64,000 nucleotides of DNA from Lymantria dispar (taxonomy: Eukaryota > Arthropoda > Insecta > Lepidoptera > Erebidae). A program made the translations under genes and the position numbers. The notes under the pieces are model-generated. The model saw only the letters and a list, made by a program, of their open reading frames with translations, searched no databases and had not been told where the DNA came from. Within the stretch, counting starts at the first letter, position 1, and each line of letters begins with the position of its first letter. The DNA lies in the NCBI GenBank assembly GCA_032191425.1, contig CM063460.1:1865001-1929000 (forward strand), in the 5' to 3' direction. Positions 11,331-22,309 of the stretch are shown in pieces.

Positions 11331-11562
11331 TGGTAGCGGCTAGGAATATTATCACGCTTTTATTGTTCGTGGGTGTTGAAAAATACTACTAAGACAAAGA
11401 TTTACATCGACCTGGAACAATTGGTGATACCATCTAGCCAGGAATGTCGTCTAGCAGGCAGCTAGGTCATAAAATGTTGCTAGAAGAACCTTTACAATAT
11501 ATCTACGATGGCAGAGGCGTGCCTACATATTGCGTCGATCCAAAGTAATCTTGGTAAGCGAG
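11331..11562 (+). mobile_element. SINE-G2 copy, degenerate
   Basis: GTAGCGGCTAGGAATATTATC, GTTCGTGGGTGTTGAAAAATA and, at the far end, ATATTGCGTCGATCCAAAGTA follow the order of the intact copies at 52478 and 59289. Confidence 0.55.
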
Positions 11563-11899
11563 CACTAAAAAAAAATATTGAGGTAACGCAAGAAAGCTGA
11601 GCGTGTACTAAAATGATCGTTCCTAGGCTCAATGATATCGGTTATACGCTTTTCACCCCTTTTGGGGTTAAATTGCAAAAAACTCTTTTTTAGTGAGCAC
11701 TTTCCCCAAGAAAGACAACTTTATTCAAAATTTCATGTTTCTAGGCCTAATGATTTCGGCTATACATTTTTCACTCCCTTAGAGATTGAATTTCAAAAAC
11801 TAATTTCTTAGAGCTCACTTACATCAAAAGAAAGAGAATCGCATACTCAGTTTCACGTTCCTAGCTCCAATAGTTTCGGCTATACGGTTTTCACCCTAT

Positions 11900-12945
11900 T
11901 TTCCAAAATTCCTTTGCTAGTGCTCGTGTACCCCAAAAAATACGACGGAGTAAAAATAAATTACGTTTCTAGGCCCAAAGGCTTCCGCTGTATGCTTTTT
12001 GGTTTTTTCAAAATATCATCCCCTATTTCAACCCCTTATACCCAGTTTTTCGCAATAAAAAGTAGCCCATGTCCTTTCTCAAGCTTTAGTCCATCTCTGT
12101 ACCAGATTTCATCAAAATCGGTTTAGTGGTTTAGGTGTTAAAGGCTACGCTACGCTTTTCACCCTCTTAAGGGGGTGATTTGGCAAAAATCCTTTGCTAG
12201 TGCTTGTGTACCCTAAAAGATACTACGGTGTAAAAAAAAATTACGTTTCTAGGCCCAGTAGTTTCGGCTGTATGCTATTTTGTCTTTTAAGGGTTGAATT
12301 TCATCCCCATATAAATGAAATTTCCAAAACGCTAGATCGAATATTTATTTATTTATTATCAAGTGCCTTAATACAAAGATTCATGTTTCTATCATCAAAA
12401 ATCACGAATTTCCGTACAAAATATCATCCCCTATTTCAACCCCTTATACCCAGTTTTTCGCAATAAAAAATAGCCCATGTCCTTTCTCAAGCTATAGTCC
12501 ATATCTGTACCAGATTTCATCAAAATCGGTTCAGTGGTTTAGGCGTTAAAGACTATACGCTTTTCACCCCCTTAAGGGGGTGATTTTCCATAAATCCTTT
12601 GCCAGTGCTCATGTACCCCAAGAAATACTACGATGTAAAAAAAAATACGTTTCTAGGCCTAGTAGTTTCGGCTGTATGCTATTTTGTCTTTTAAGGGATG
12701 AATTTCATCCCCATATAAATGAAATTTCCAAAACGCTAGATCGAATATTTATTTATTTATTATCAAGTGCCTTAATACAAAGATTCATGGTTCTACCTTC
12801 GAAAATGACGAATTTCCATATAAAATGTCATCCCCTATTTCAACCCCTTATACCCATTTTTTCGCGATAAAAAGTAGCCTATGTCCTTTCTCAAGTTTTA
12901 GTCCATCTCTGTACCAAATTTCATCAAAATCGGTTTAGTGGTTTA
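11900..12945 (-). repeat. Internal tandem repeats of about 0.4 kb in the Helitron
   Basis: The phrase CTTTGCTAGTGCTCGTGTACCC recurs near 11910, 12194 and 12600 with TAGTTTCGGCTGTATGC after it. The 12194 and 12600 units also share CCAAAACGCTAGATCGAATA, and the paragraph ending ATCAAAATCGGTT appears three times. The apparent proteins across it are translations of these repeats. Confidence 0.7.
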
Positions 12946-13709
12946 GACGTGAAAGCGTAACAGACAGACAGACAGAGTTACTTTCGCATTTATAATATTA
13001 GTAAGGATATAGTATGAAACACGGTACGCAGTATCATGATTTCGATATCAATTAATAATAAGAAATCAATTATTAATCGATTTTTTATTATTTTGATAAT
13101 CGATTGTAAAAATCTACTATTACAAAAACATTATTATAAAAATCTATTATTTTTTCACATCCCTATGACGGAGTAGTATTCACCACTTCTTATCTTGCCC
13201 GTGGTAAAAGACGAGTAAGAGATAAAATATTCGTTTGACATCTACGTAAGAGAAGGAAAACTCGAAAGAAAATTGTATACTGACCTGTCTGACCAGCACG
13301 ATATAGTAGGTGTATTTCTCTCCTATTTTGGCATAGGCCCAACAGTGGGAACTGTTGGGCTCGAGTCGATGTTTATGAGCTGATTTGAAACGATGATGTA
13401 AAAAAAGCTTTATTTTTTCTAAGCGAGGCCTAAATCGTAACAGCTTTTTTTTCCAGAACGTCTGTCTGTTTGTCAAATCTTCCAATCGGCTGGACCGATT
13501 TAGATGTTACTATCAGGTAAATGTCAATATAAGGAGTAACTTAGACTTTAACTTATAACGTTCCTCTCGGAAAACCCTGTAAAATTTTGCCTGGTCTGGC
13601 AATCGAACCCGAGGCCTGATGGACTGCAATCTCTTACTCGCTTATCGCTACTTGTAATACCAGAAACCGAAACAAAGCGAAGATGACTGGTAATTAGTAT
13701 AATAATTTG

Positions 13710-14592
13710 TCCGTGTGTATTTATGCAAATAAATAAAATTGAAGTGTCCGTTTCTAATGTTATGTTATGTAATGAAAAAAAATAAATTTTATATTAAACG
13801 GTTTTATTGTAAACAAACAGTAAAAATAAAATCGTGGGACACTACAAAACAAACATTTTAATCGACGATTGTAGATATTTGACATGCCCCACGATTTTAT
13901 TTTTACTGTTTCTTTACAATAAATCCGTATAATTTAAAATTTATTTTTTTCCTTTTATTATTTTCAAGTTTCTAGTTTTTATATTGATTTTGTATAGAGC
14001 ACTGTATTCTACTTGTCAAACCCTTTCATTTAATAACCATATTAATGGGATTAAAAAACAAATAGGTTGTCCGCCATTTTGTAGCGGCGGTCATCTTGGA
14101 TTTTGAATATGTATAGTGCATTGTATTTTACTTGTTAAGCCCTTTCATTTGATACCCATTATTGATGGGACTGAAAAAACAAATAGGTTATCCGCCATTT
14201 TGTAACAGCGGCCATCTTGAATTTACAAAAATATTGACTATACATAATTGTATTGTCACCAAAACCAAAGGCGTATACCAAATTTCAGATCAATCGGTTG
14301 ACAGGAGAAGGGTGAAATTTCAATTACTAAATTTGACCCAACAAAAAAAAAAATAAACCAACAAACAGGGTATGCTAAATAAAACCGTTTAAAAAAAATA
14401 CAGGGCTTTTTTCATGCTCACACGATTATTTTCACGACACCTATGCCTAAAATACAGTTTATTTTTTTTTTATGTCTGTTTGTTTGAGGTAATCTTCAAA
14501 TTATTCTGTATTTTATCCCGGTATTCCCACGCCAACGGGAACTATGCGGGTAAGGCGTCTGAAACCGAAGCGAAGCGAGGGCGGGTTGCTAG
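13710..14592 (+). mobile_element. Short Helitron, split by a TTAA-bounded element
   Basis: The left part has AAATAAATAAAATTGAAGTG; the right part has CGACACCTATGCCTAAAATAC, CGGTATTCCCAC and ends GAGGGCGGGTTGCTAG before T. The order matches the intact copy at 36709-36983 once 13794-14392 is taken out. The exact 5' base is uncertain. Confidence 0.65.
13794..14392. mobile_element. TTAA-bounded inverted-repeat element with internal hairpin
   Basis: Ends TTAAACGGTTTTATT and AATAAAACCGTTTAA are perfect inverted repeats. A second, longer hairpin sits inside at 13804-13840 and 13886-13923 (ACAGTAAAAATAAAATCGTG and its complement). A unit with CCGCCATTTTGTA and CATCTTG is duplicated in tandem at about 13975-14090 and 14090-14210. 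No coding frame. Related sequence occurs at 17780-18060. Confidence 0.55.
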
Positions 14593-14950
14593 TTAAGAAT
14601 AAAATATGTCACACTTATATTAATATTTGGTCCTTATGATCTAACAAATAAATATATATTTGAAAGAGTCCAATATTTAACATATAAATATTAAACACAA
14701 ATAACTTAGCATAAATTTCGCCTATTATTACGTAACTTTCTCAATTGGTAGTCGTAAAACGGTCTGGAATGTATTGGTTTCAGTATATTATGAAACAATT
14801 TGAATAGTTTACTTGTAGCCAATAGACAGGACCCGCCCACTATCGATTTCACAGCAATAAACGACAATCGTGTTAGTACTATATAATAGAACTTCGGTAA
14901 AATTAAATGATAGGAGATGCATGGATAATTAGATTAAATAGTGTATCTTT

Positions 14951-15127
14951 CTTCATCATTTAGCTGATATAAGTCCCACTGCTGGGCTCGAGCCTCCTCC
15001 ACAATAGAAGGGAAATTGATCTACAACAACCACGTTGGCCAAACGTGTTGGTATTTGGTATAGGGTTTTGTTTCGAAATTTCCTTCTCTTACATAGATGT
15101 TATAGACCTTTAGTCGTCTTTTACGAC
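14951..15127 (-). mobile_element. SINE-G copy, head truncated
   Basis: CATCATTTAGCTGATATAAG through TCCTTCTCTTACATAGATG to CGTCTTTTACGACAT. Confidence 0.7.
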
Positions 15128-15139
15128 ATTAAATTATTC

Positions 15140-15605
15140 AGATGGAAAGATGGAATATATCATCATCATTCAGCCTATTTTTACTGTTGGACGTAGGCTT
15201 TGCTCATATTTGGCCACAAAATACATTCCTGTGCTGCCGGCATCCTATGATGCCAAACTCCAAAAGCAGGTCACCGGTCCATCTAGTCGGGGGACTTCCT
15301 ACTCTGTATCGTCTAATACGTAGTTGCCACTCGAGAACCATACTTCCCCAGCGGTTGTTGATTCGTTGAGTGATGTATCTTGTGCATTGCCATTTCAGTT
15401 CTAATTCTTCGTGCTAAGTTCTAATTCTTTGTGCGTAAAAGTTGCTAATTCTTCGTGCTACGTCAGTTGCACCCATTCGTATGCGGATTGCCGTATTTTA
15501 TATTCTATCTCGCAGAGAAATCCTAGCCCGCTCCATAGCACACTGAGCGACTTTGAACTTGGTAATGTGATCTATATTTATGAACCACGTGGAACAAATA
15601 AATAT
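15140..15605 (-). pseudogene. RTE-type reverse transcriptase C-terminal remnant
   Basis: On the minus strand one finds KFKVAQCAMERARISLRDRI, then LKWQCTRYITQRINNRWGSM, VLEWQLR and VGSPPTRWTGDLL with stops and shifts between them. The LKWQ..H..RR.DNRWG...LEW and GRPPTRW pattern is the C-terminal region of RTE-type LINEs. The better preserved relative is at 62700-62958. Confidence 0.65.
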
Positions 15606-15619
15606 TGCAAAATATAATT

Positions 15620-16580
15620 CTATAATTTTATGTGTGTCTTGTGTTCACAAATTCACAAGACATCTAAGTGTCATTTTGAGGAATGAAAATCCACCATAAG
15701 GGCAACCCTACATGTTATCACTTCCCAAAATTAACGATGTCATACTAGTTAATTAAGTCGGTTAATTACACCTTAACCATAAATTACACCTTAAACTACG
15801 ATTACGGTAGTTCAGTTCACTTCAGAAGTACAGAACCTGTGTTCTAAGATTCCATGCTACCTTACCCTTAGTCCGAACTAGCCACATTACGTTGATAATA
15901 TTTTCACCACACATATTTAAAAGTCACATTTGATTTGCCTTATAACTTTCACTAATCATTATAATTGTCGACCATTAATTATAACTACACTTATACAGCT
16001 AACAAATCTGATAATAATATACAGATATACGAGTAAATATTCGCTTACAGATAGAGCAAAATCACATCACAGGTAATGCCACAGATTAAAATATATATCT
16101 TTTTTTTTTTAATTTTTTCTTGGTTCATTTACGTAATTTTAAGACGATCTTATCCTTTATTTTGTTATTATTTTTATATATGTTTTTTAAGTTAGATTAT
16201 TGTTATATTTGTTATTATTGCAATATATTATTTGTAAAGAGATACTTATAATTCGTCAATGTCTTTTATACTCTGCTACGTGTACATCGCTGACGAACGT
16301 CGCAGGACGCTGCAGAATATCAGCGTTGTGGTATTTACTGAGTAGATACCTCAGCATTATGCTGAGCAGCTATCCCTTTGCTCTTTTGCGAAGGAGACCA
16401 GATCTTTATGTAATTTTTGTTATTTTCGTTGTTTTTCTTTTTCTTTTTTTTTGTTAGTTATAGTTTTTATCTTATTGTACTTTTATTATTATGTTCTTGT
16501 AGGTGTTCCTTTCGTAAAAGAGTAATAAATTATTTTTCTTTCTTTCTTTCTTTCTTTTTAACTAAGATAATATTAATTAA
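15620..16580. other. Unassigned AT-rich spacer with microsatellite
   Basis: No supported gene. A (CTTT)n run lies at about 16535-16557. Confidence 0.45.
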
Positions 16581-16587
16581 AAAAAAA

Positions 16588-17765
16588 AAGTAAGCCGTCG
16601 CTCAGGACGCCTGGCAGATGTGAAACATCGAAACTATTTTGTACGAGTAGAGACACGGTATCGAATATAAAGTATCGATACTGAACTCATGAGTAGTATC
16701 GAAAAATAAGTAACGTACTGATTAAAGTATCTAGTACTTTTACTTACTTTATCTTTAGGTATCGAGTACTTTTCTTTCAATACCGATACATTGCATTCGA
16801 TACTTTTAGTCAATAAGTACTTTTTAGCAGGTATCGTATCGAATAAATTATCCATTTTAAAATTGACTTTACGGCTTATATTTATGGTAACGTTATTTAG
16901 TACAAAAGTAAATAAACTTCCAAAATGTAGCTTGAAATACTTTCATCCGTTCACAGACGTTCTTTTGCACGATAGGTGCAATTTATAAACCAGAAATAGC
17001 GGCATCTATCGAGCTATGCAGCATCGAGCACGAAGTGCGCGATTTAGGTAACATAAATAGTGGCATCTATCGAGCTAACGACCAACTCTCAGACCAATAT
17101 ATTGAATATTTAATAAAGAAACCTTTAATCCTGTAATGATAATAAGACAAGCTATTTAAATTATTTTAGCGTTATTGGTCCTTGCAATTTTACAAATTGC
17201 AAAGTTTACAAATTTTAAATGAAATCTGACTGTTTTAAGTGAGTCAAAATCCAATTCCTAAGAAATCGGTGACATACAAGGAAATAAATATATAAAAATA
17301 CAGCTGAAACTAATAAAAGCCTATAAAAACGGTTACCCATTTTTCGTAGCTGAAAGTAAACTAAATCCCATACCTACTGGTATATTTATATTATGAAGTT
17401 ATCATATATTAATTTATAAAACAAGTAAATATCCATAAAAGAACAGATTACGTCAGGAACTAGTATAGCATAAAGTATTAATAAAACATGGCGATTTTTG
17501 CCAGTAAAAGATAATTTTTATTCAATAAACATTTATTTTTATTATAGGTAACAATTTACTTGGGGTTCACTAGATGGCGTTGTACAAAATTTTAAATCGC
17601 ACCATAGTTTCGTTACAAATTTAGATATGTATATCCAGATAAATATCTGGATATACATATCTAAATTTGTACAGTAAATTAAGAGGGGACCGCAAGGCGT
17701 GGCGTCAAATCGCCACGCAACGATCGCGGTCACCCTCGCCTATAGATGTTTCACATCAAAAAAAA
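16588..17765 (+). mobile_element. Long version of the GTCGCTCAGGACG element
   Basis: Left end GTCGCTCAGGACGCCTGGC with GATGTGAAACATCG, right end CCTATAGATGTTTCACATC. It is about 0.8 kb longer than its relatives at 7.4 and 54.1 kb. The extra sequence (about 16850-17400) includes two similar pieces with GGCATCTATCGAGCTA. It could be a longer family member or two copies fused. Confidence 0.5.
17615..17670. repeat. Perfect 26-bp inverted repeat with 4-base loop
   Basis: Arms 17615-17640 and 17645-17670 are exact reverse complements around AAAT. The related element at 54.1 kb has only one arm at this place, so the second arm is new to this copy. Confidence 0.9.
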
Positions 17766-17779
17766 ATAATTAAGAATAA

Positions 17780-18060
17780 GCTTTTATTTAAATGCTGCTC
17801 TAAATAAGATGGCTTGTCAAGACTATTCAAACGAGTCCAAACTCGACGGTTTTATCTTGTTTAGTTTAGAAGTTCCTATGGCCACCTTCCGACGCCATCT
17901 TGAAACCAGCTTCATGGTACCATATTATTGCATTGTCACCGAAATTACGTAAGTAAAACAAATTTCAAGCTAATCTAAAGACAGGCAGTGATTCTAATTT
18001 AACTCGCAAGATTTGTCCCATACTAACAGGGCAAGTTAAATAAACTCTTTTAAATAGGGG
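17780..18060. repeat. Relative of the TTAA-bounded element
   Basis: Shares GCCATCTTGAA, ATTGCATTGTCACC, CAAATTTCAAGCTAATC and the end CAGGGCAAGTTAAATAAAC with 14200-14392. The left end is not found. Confidence 0.45.
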
Positions 18061-18310
18061 TGTAATTTGTGTTCGTTTAATTCTTAAAATTTCTCACAAG
18101 AATTTATTTCTTGATGCTGATTGTAAGCTTATATAAGAAAGCTAACCTGAAAATTTAATTCAGATGAACAAAGCTTCCATACGTTCCAACTGTTTTTTAA
18201 TTAGAATACAATTTAAGCGGTGATAAATGAAGCAAAATGAAATAATATAAAATTCGTAAAATTAATATCGACAAATATCGCACGCCATGTTTAAACTAGA
18301 TATATTCTTC

Positions 18311-18570
18311 GTCATCATCATCTCTATCATCATCATATACATATGTTCCACTGCTAGGCTCGAGCCTCTCTCATAATAGAAGGTATATTTATCTACTCTA
18401 CCACGCTGGTCAGACGAGTTGGTTTAGGGTTTTATTTCAAGCTTTTCTTCTCTTGCATATATGTTACAATAATGTTACATGCATATTATATCGCTTGATG
18501 GTCTTTTATAACACCTAAGGCAAGATAGATGGAGGTGGTGAATTGTAGTCTAATTCTCTCACCACACGAA
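18311..18570 (-). mobile_element. SINE-G copy
   Basis: Starts in ATCATCATCATC-like text and ends CTCACCACACGAA; full length with small changes. Confidence 0.8.
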
Positions 18571-19550
18571 AATATACTTATTGTATGTTTTTGTAATCTA
18601 TTAAACAATTAACTACATTGGGTATTATTTTTTTTAATTATAGGGTAATTTCGCTGATTACAGTTCCTGCAATAGCCTTTATTTATACAATTTCTCAAAT
18701 AAATGTAAAACTATTTATTTTTTATTAATTAGTTATTTGTGTTTGAAATATTTCATTACCTACAATAATGCAGTTAATATAGCGTGTTTCAGTAACAAAA
18801 ATACATACCTATATATGAACCAAAATTTAATTTAATCAGTTCAATAGATTCAATCAGTAAATTGATTGTGACAGAAAGATAGACGCGAGGAATTGTGTAA
18901 TGATGCCCTTTTCATTTGGATTAACTGAACCCGAAAATTCAGATTTTCTTGAGACGGGAAATTTAATGGAGTTTCTTTTGAAGATTTACACAAAACACTT
19001 TTTTTAACTTCGTATTACGAATATTGCGACCAAAATTCGCAAGCTTACGTTTCTGGATAAATAATAACAATATAATTAACAGTATTAACCTGTTTGGTAC
19101 GAAAATCGATTAGAAATATTTCAGTATGAGTCAACTGGCATCGTTTGAACTTAATAACTATTGAGTCAGTGAGTAAGTCGCGCATTAAATTATGATAAAC
19201 AAAGCACAAGTGGTTTAGTCTAGACGGCGACCCTCGGCGCACGAATTAAAAATGTCTAACTTATGTGTAATATTTGCTACTACAATCCGCCCAATGCGGG
19301 TATAACTTTAATAACTAGAGTATAGAAAAACATTATTAATAGAGCTAATTTTAAAGCATTTTATCGTGTTTGTATTTGATTCTTACTTGCCTGACCTTTC
19401 GAACATTTCTGAGTACATGGTCGCAGGACTAACGAAATAACTCACATCTAATAAACAGCAGCTGGTATCTAGGTTTATCAATTTTATTATTGAAGCAAAA
19501 CTTTAGTGGCAAATCAATTTTTAATTTCTGATCCACGACATTTTGGTGCT
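18571..19550. other. AT-rich spacer with one PLE-IR scrap
   Basis: No gene. At 19355-19415 the words ATTTTATCGTGTTTGTATTTG and CTGACCTTTCGAACA mark a worn PLE-IR arm. Confidence 0.45.
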
Positions 19551-19599
19551 TCGCGTGCGGCGTCGGCATAGAATACAATTGTCCTCACCCCTTACTTGG

Positions 19600-19845
19600 C
19601 TTAGGGGCTCACTAGAAGAATGGGCAGCAGCTATCTTAAAACATCCTCATCATAACTTATAACATCTACTAAGATCGCCAACCTATCTGCCAAGCATGGC
19701 GATTATGGCATTATTCCCAGAAAAAATATGGATGAAACAGAAAAAAACAGTCCTCAATTACGGCAGTTTCGCCTTAACATGAGCTCATTTTGCTCGTGGG
19801 GTGGCCTATGTCCAGCAGTGGACGTCTATAGGCTGATGGAACCTT
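19600..19845 (+). mobile_element. RTE-type LINE 3' tail, degenerate
   Basis: AATGGGCAGCAGCTATC, GCCAAGCATGGCGATTATGG and GGCCTATGTCCAGCAGTGGACG occur in order. Similar pieces are at 4815-4870 and 27535-27640. Confidence 0.5.
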
Positions 19846-19908
19846 TTGGTGTGACGTAAATTTCGCGTGAAAAAGGCCTTCCACGACTGCTGTGTTTAGT
19901 ACTTACAC

Positions 19909-20128
19909 ATATTCATCAGCATTTCAGCTCATTACGTTCCATTGCTGAGCTAGTCTCATTCACAAGCTGTAGAAAATCGACCTACTAAGCTTATCAGACA
20001 TGTTAGTATAGGGTTTTATTTCGAGCTTGCCTTCTCTTGCATAGATTTTACATGCATATTATATCCCTAAGTCGTCTTTTACGACACCTACGAGGAATTT
20101 AAGGGTTGTTAGTATTCACAGCCGCATA
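19909..20128 (-). mobile_element. SINE-G copy, degenerate
   Basis: TTTCAGCTCATTACGTTCCA through CCTAAGTCGTCTTTTACGAC to TAGTATTCACAGCCGC. Confidence 0.65.
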
Positions 20129-20210
20129 ACATATTTCGATTAATTTAAAATAGAATGTAAAAATGGACATTATGTAATTGTCCCCGCGGTGTTTATGAAT
20201 AAATACCATT

Positions 20211-20484
20211 ATCATCATCATCACAGCCCATATATATCCCACTGCTGGGCTTGAGCCTCATCTACTATGGGAAGAAAATTGACCAACTAAAACACGCTGC
20301 TGACCAGCGTGTTTTAGTTGGTCGTGTTGGTATAGGGTTTCTTTTCGAGATTCCCTCTCCTGCATGTTAGTTATATCCCTTCTTTTGTATAGATGTTATA
20401 TACATATTATATTCCTTAGTCGTCTTTTACGACACTCACGAGCAGGATAGAGAGGGCTTTTGAATTGAATTCTTACTCCGTCAC
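20211..20484 (-). mobile_element. SINE-G copy with target duplication
   Basis: Flanked by GTTTATGAATAAATA on both sides (near 20190-20205 and 20488-20502), a 15-bp target duplication that fixes the element ends at the ATCATC tail and CTCCGTCAC head. This supports retroposition of a short complete unit. Confidence 0.85.
20281..20323. repeat. Perfect 19-bp hairpin inside the SINE
   Basis: GACCAACTAAAACACGCTG at 20281-20299 is followed, after CTGAC, by its exact reverse complement. Other SINE-G copies have CACGCTGGTCAGACG here and no second arm. Confidence 0.9.
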
Positions 20485-20639
20485 AGCGTTTATGAATAAA
20501 TATAATCAAATCATTTATGAAACATATTGAATCTGTAATATGCTATTCATATTGTAAATTGCGTTAGCTATTACTTAAAATTTAGGTATAGTAGTTGAAA
20601 ACGGGCATTAATGATACAAAGGCAAATAATTACCTTTTT

Positions 20640-21132
20640 GAAGTGAAACTTCTTTATTGGCGTTGGAAAAAAATTACCGTCACATTTTTCGGATACGCGT
20701 CACATCTTTTCGTTACGCGTCATCTTTTTCTCGTCCCCACCACGGTCGATTCGAATAAAGAGTACTTTCTCCAGTGGAGTAGGGATAGCATGTCGTTTAA
20801 GCGAACATGAAGGGATAAAGGGATAAAGGTATAAAGGGATAAAGGGACAAAGGGATAAAGGCATAAAGGCATAAAGGCATAAAGGCATAAAGGCATAAAG
20901 GGATAAAGGGGTAAAGAGATAAAGGGATAAGGTGATAAGGGGATCAAGGGATAAAGGGATAAAGGGATAAAGGGATAAGGTGATAAGGGGATAAGGGGAT
21001 AAAGGGATAAAGTGATAAAGGGATATAGGGATAAAAGGATAAAGGGATAAGGGACAAAGAGACAAAGAGAAAGGAACAACGGGACAAAGGGACAAAGGAA
21101 CAAAGGGACAAAGGATAAAGAAGTTTCACTTC
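20640..21132. repeat. Minisatellite bounded by 18-bp inverted repeats
   Basis: GAAGTGAAACTTCTTTAT at 20640-20657 and its perfect complement at 21115-21132. Between them is a short unique part with GTCACATTTTTCGGATACG, then about 300 bp of AAAGGGAT-type repeats (20808-21120). Long frames reading LYPFIPLS on the minus strand are only the repeat translated. Confidence 0.75.
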
Positions 21133-21185
21133 TGCTATGCGTACTTTATACAGACGTTCATTTTTTTACTTTAACTACAACCTTT

Positions 21186-21370
21186 TTTTTTTAGGGGTCG
21201 GCCATGGTCAGCGCACCCGTCGCCCCGCTCCGTCCGGGGCGACAGAGGGGCGACGCGCGGCACCATGACACGTGACACCACCACCCGTGGACCGTGGCAC
21301 GTCGCTTTCGTCGTTGGGCCGACCACCGGTGCAGAGTAACTTGTCTTCAGTGGTCGGCCTGACAGAATAC
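21186..21370 (-). mobile_element. R1 tail insertion
   Basis: Starts with a poly-T run and the reversed GC-rich block (CGCCCCGCTCCGTCCGGGG). ACTTTAACTAC stands before the poly-T and again after the block, a likely target duplication. Confidence 0.7.
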
Positions 21371-21407
21371 CCCTGTCGTGGTGTACACTTTAACTACTAC
21401 CTAAATA

Positions 21408-21524
21408 TTCTTCTAAATTCCTTCTCTGCATAGTTGTCATATGCAAATTTTATCCCTTAGTCGTCTTTTACAACACCCAAAACCTGATGAAATGTATTCT
21501 AACTCCGTCACCATACTAGATTTT
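21408..21524 (-). mobile_element. SINE-G partial copy
   Basis: CTTCTCTGCATAGTTGTCATATGC to CCGTCACCATAC; the tail half is missing. Confidence 0.6.
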
Positions 21525-21532
21525 AGATAAAT

Positions 21533-21782
21533 CATTATCATTATCGCAGCCAATAAACGTCCCACTGTTGGGCTCGAGCCTTCTTCACAATAAAAGGGAA
21601 ATTGACCTAATGTAACACGCTGGTCAAACGTGTAGGTTTAGTTTCGAGTTCTCCTAGTCTTGAATAGATGTTATATGCATATTTTATCCCTTAATCATCT
21701 TTTACGACACCCAAAGACAAGAGAAAGTGTGGTGACGAAGAAAGGGGGTGGTGAATTGTATTCTAACTCAGTCACCACATGG
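21533..21782 (-). mobile_element. SINE-G copy
   Basis: ATCATTATCGCAGCC to GTCACCACATGGA, with a short head duplication (GTGGTGACGAAG) near 21730. Confidence 0.75.
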
Positions 21783-21796
21783 ATTATATAATTACA

Positions 21797-22309
21797 TTAG
21801 CTGACCCAACAGACGTTGTTCTGTTCAAATAAAATAAAAGGAAATCTCCTTGAAATTGACAGCAGTAACAGGGACTGACCGACCGCAGCGCCATCTGCCG
21901 GGCTGATTTGTGAATCTAAATCATCCAGGCCCCCACTTGTATGTATTCACAAAAGTTCATGCAAATCCATACAGCTGTTTAGTTGCAGTATAGATAAATA
22001 ACCTAGATATCTAGGCGTTAAGTTTTCTTAAATTTTCTGATTTCCTGCGCATTTTTGTAATTTTTTTTTTCCGTAAAGGCGTTTCTCAAAGTAGTAGAAA
22101 AATTAAAAAGAAAGATGAACGGAATCGGTAAAGTCGTTCTCAAGTTATGTTATTGTTCTGCCTGAACAGCGCTACCTGCCGGGTCCAATTGTGAATCTAA
22201 ACCATCCTCGAATCCCCTTGAACACACAAAAAATTTCGTCAACATCGGTCCAGCCGCTTAGGACGAGTTCAGTGACATACCCACGTACGCTAGAAATTTA
22301 TATATAAGA
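21797..22309 (-). mobile_element. Helitron-type element ending CTAA
   Basis: The minus-strand 3' end CGTCTGTTGGGTCAGCTAAT fits the CTRR-T rule. Internal words CGGGTCCAATTGTGAATCTAA and TCAGTGACAT match 32690-32818. The 5' end near TATATATAAATTTCTAGCG is not exact. Confidence 0.5.

Larger units (their letters stand above)
10026..13007 (-). mobile_element. Long Helitron, copy 1
   Basis: On the minus strand it starts TCCTTACTAATATTATAAAT and ends GCCGCGGGCAAAAGCTAG, inserted between A and T with no target duplication. The uninterrupted site exists in the second hAT-a copy (TTCTAATATAGTATG), which fixes both ends. No Rep/helicase frame is present, so it is non-autonomous. It shares ends and most of its interior with 47350-50941. 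Confidence 0.85.
9917..13165. mobile_element. hAT-a MITE, interrupted by a Helitron
   Basis: Terminal inverted repeats TAGGGATGTGA / TCACATCCCTA, with TGACGGAG duplicated at 9909-9916 and 13166-13173; an 8-bp duplication marks hAT transposition. Without the Helitron it is about 267 bp, and the halves match the copy at 49484-49862 (AAATGTGAGCTT... then ATAGTATGAAA...). Confidence 0.85.
9899..13398 (+). mobile_element. SINE-G copy split by a 3.2-kb nested insertion
   Basis: The head CCGTGTGGTGACGGAG stands at 9901-9916. The rest of the same SINE resumes at 13166 (TGACGGAGTAGTATTCACC) and runs to a GATGATG end near 13398. The break is explained by the hAT-a element and its 8-bp duplication TGACGGAG. 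Confidence 0.8.

Noticed and set aside
12194..12870. Two similar 90-residue frames suggesting a gene duplication
   Set aside because: They are the tandem 0.4-kb units inside the Helitron; similarity is at DNA level in non-coding repeat.
20700..21129. Three long overlapping minus-strand frames reading LYPFIPLSLYPF
   Set aside because: They are the AAAGGGAT minisatellite translated in all frames; an eight-base unit without stops stays open by itself.
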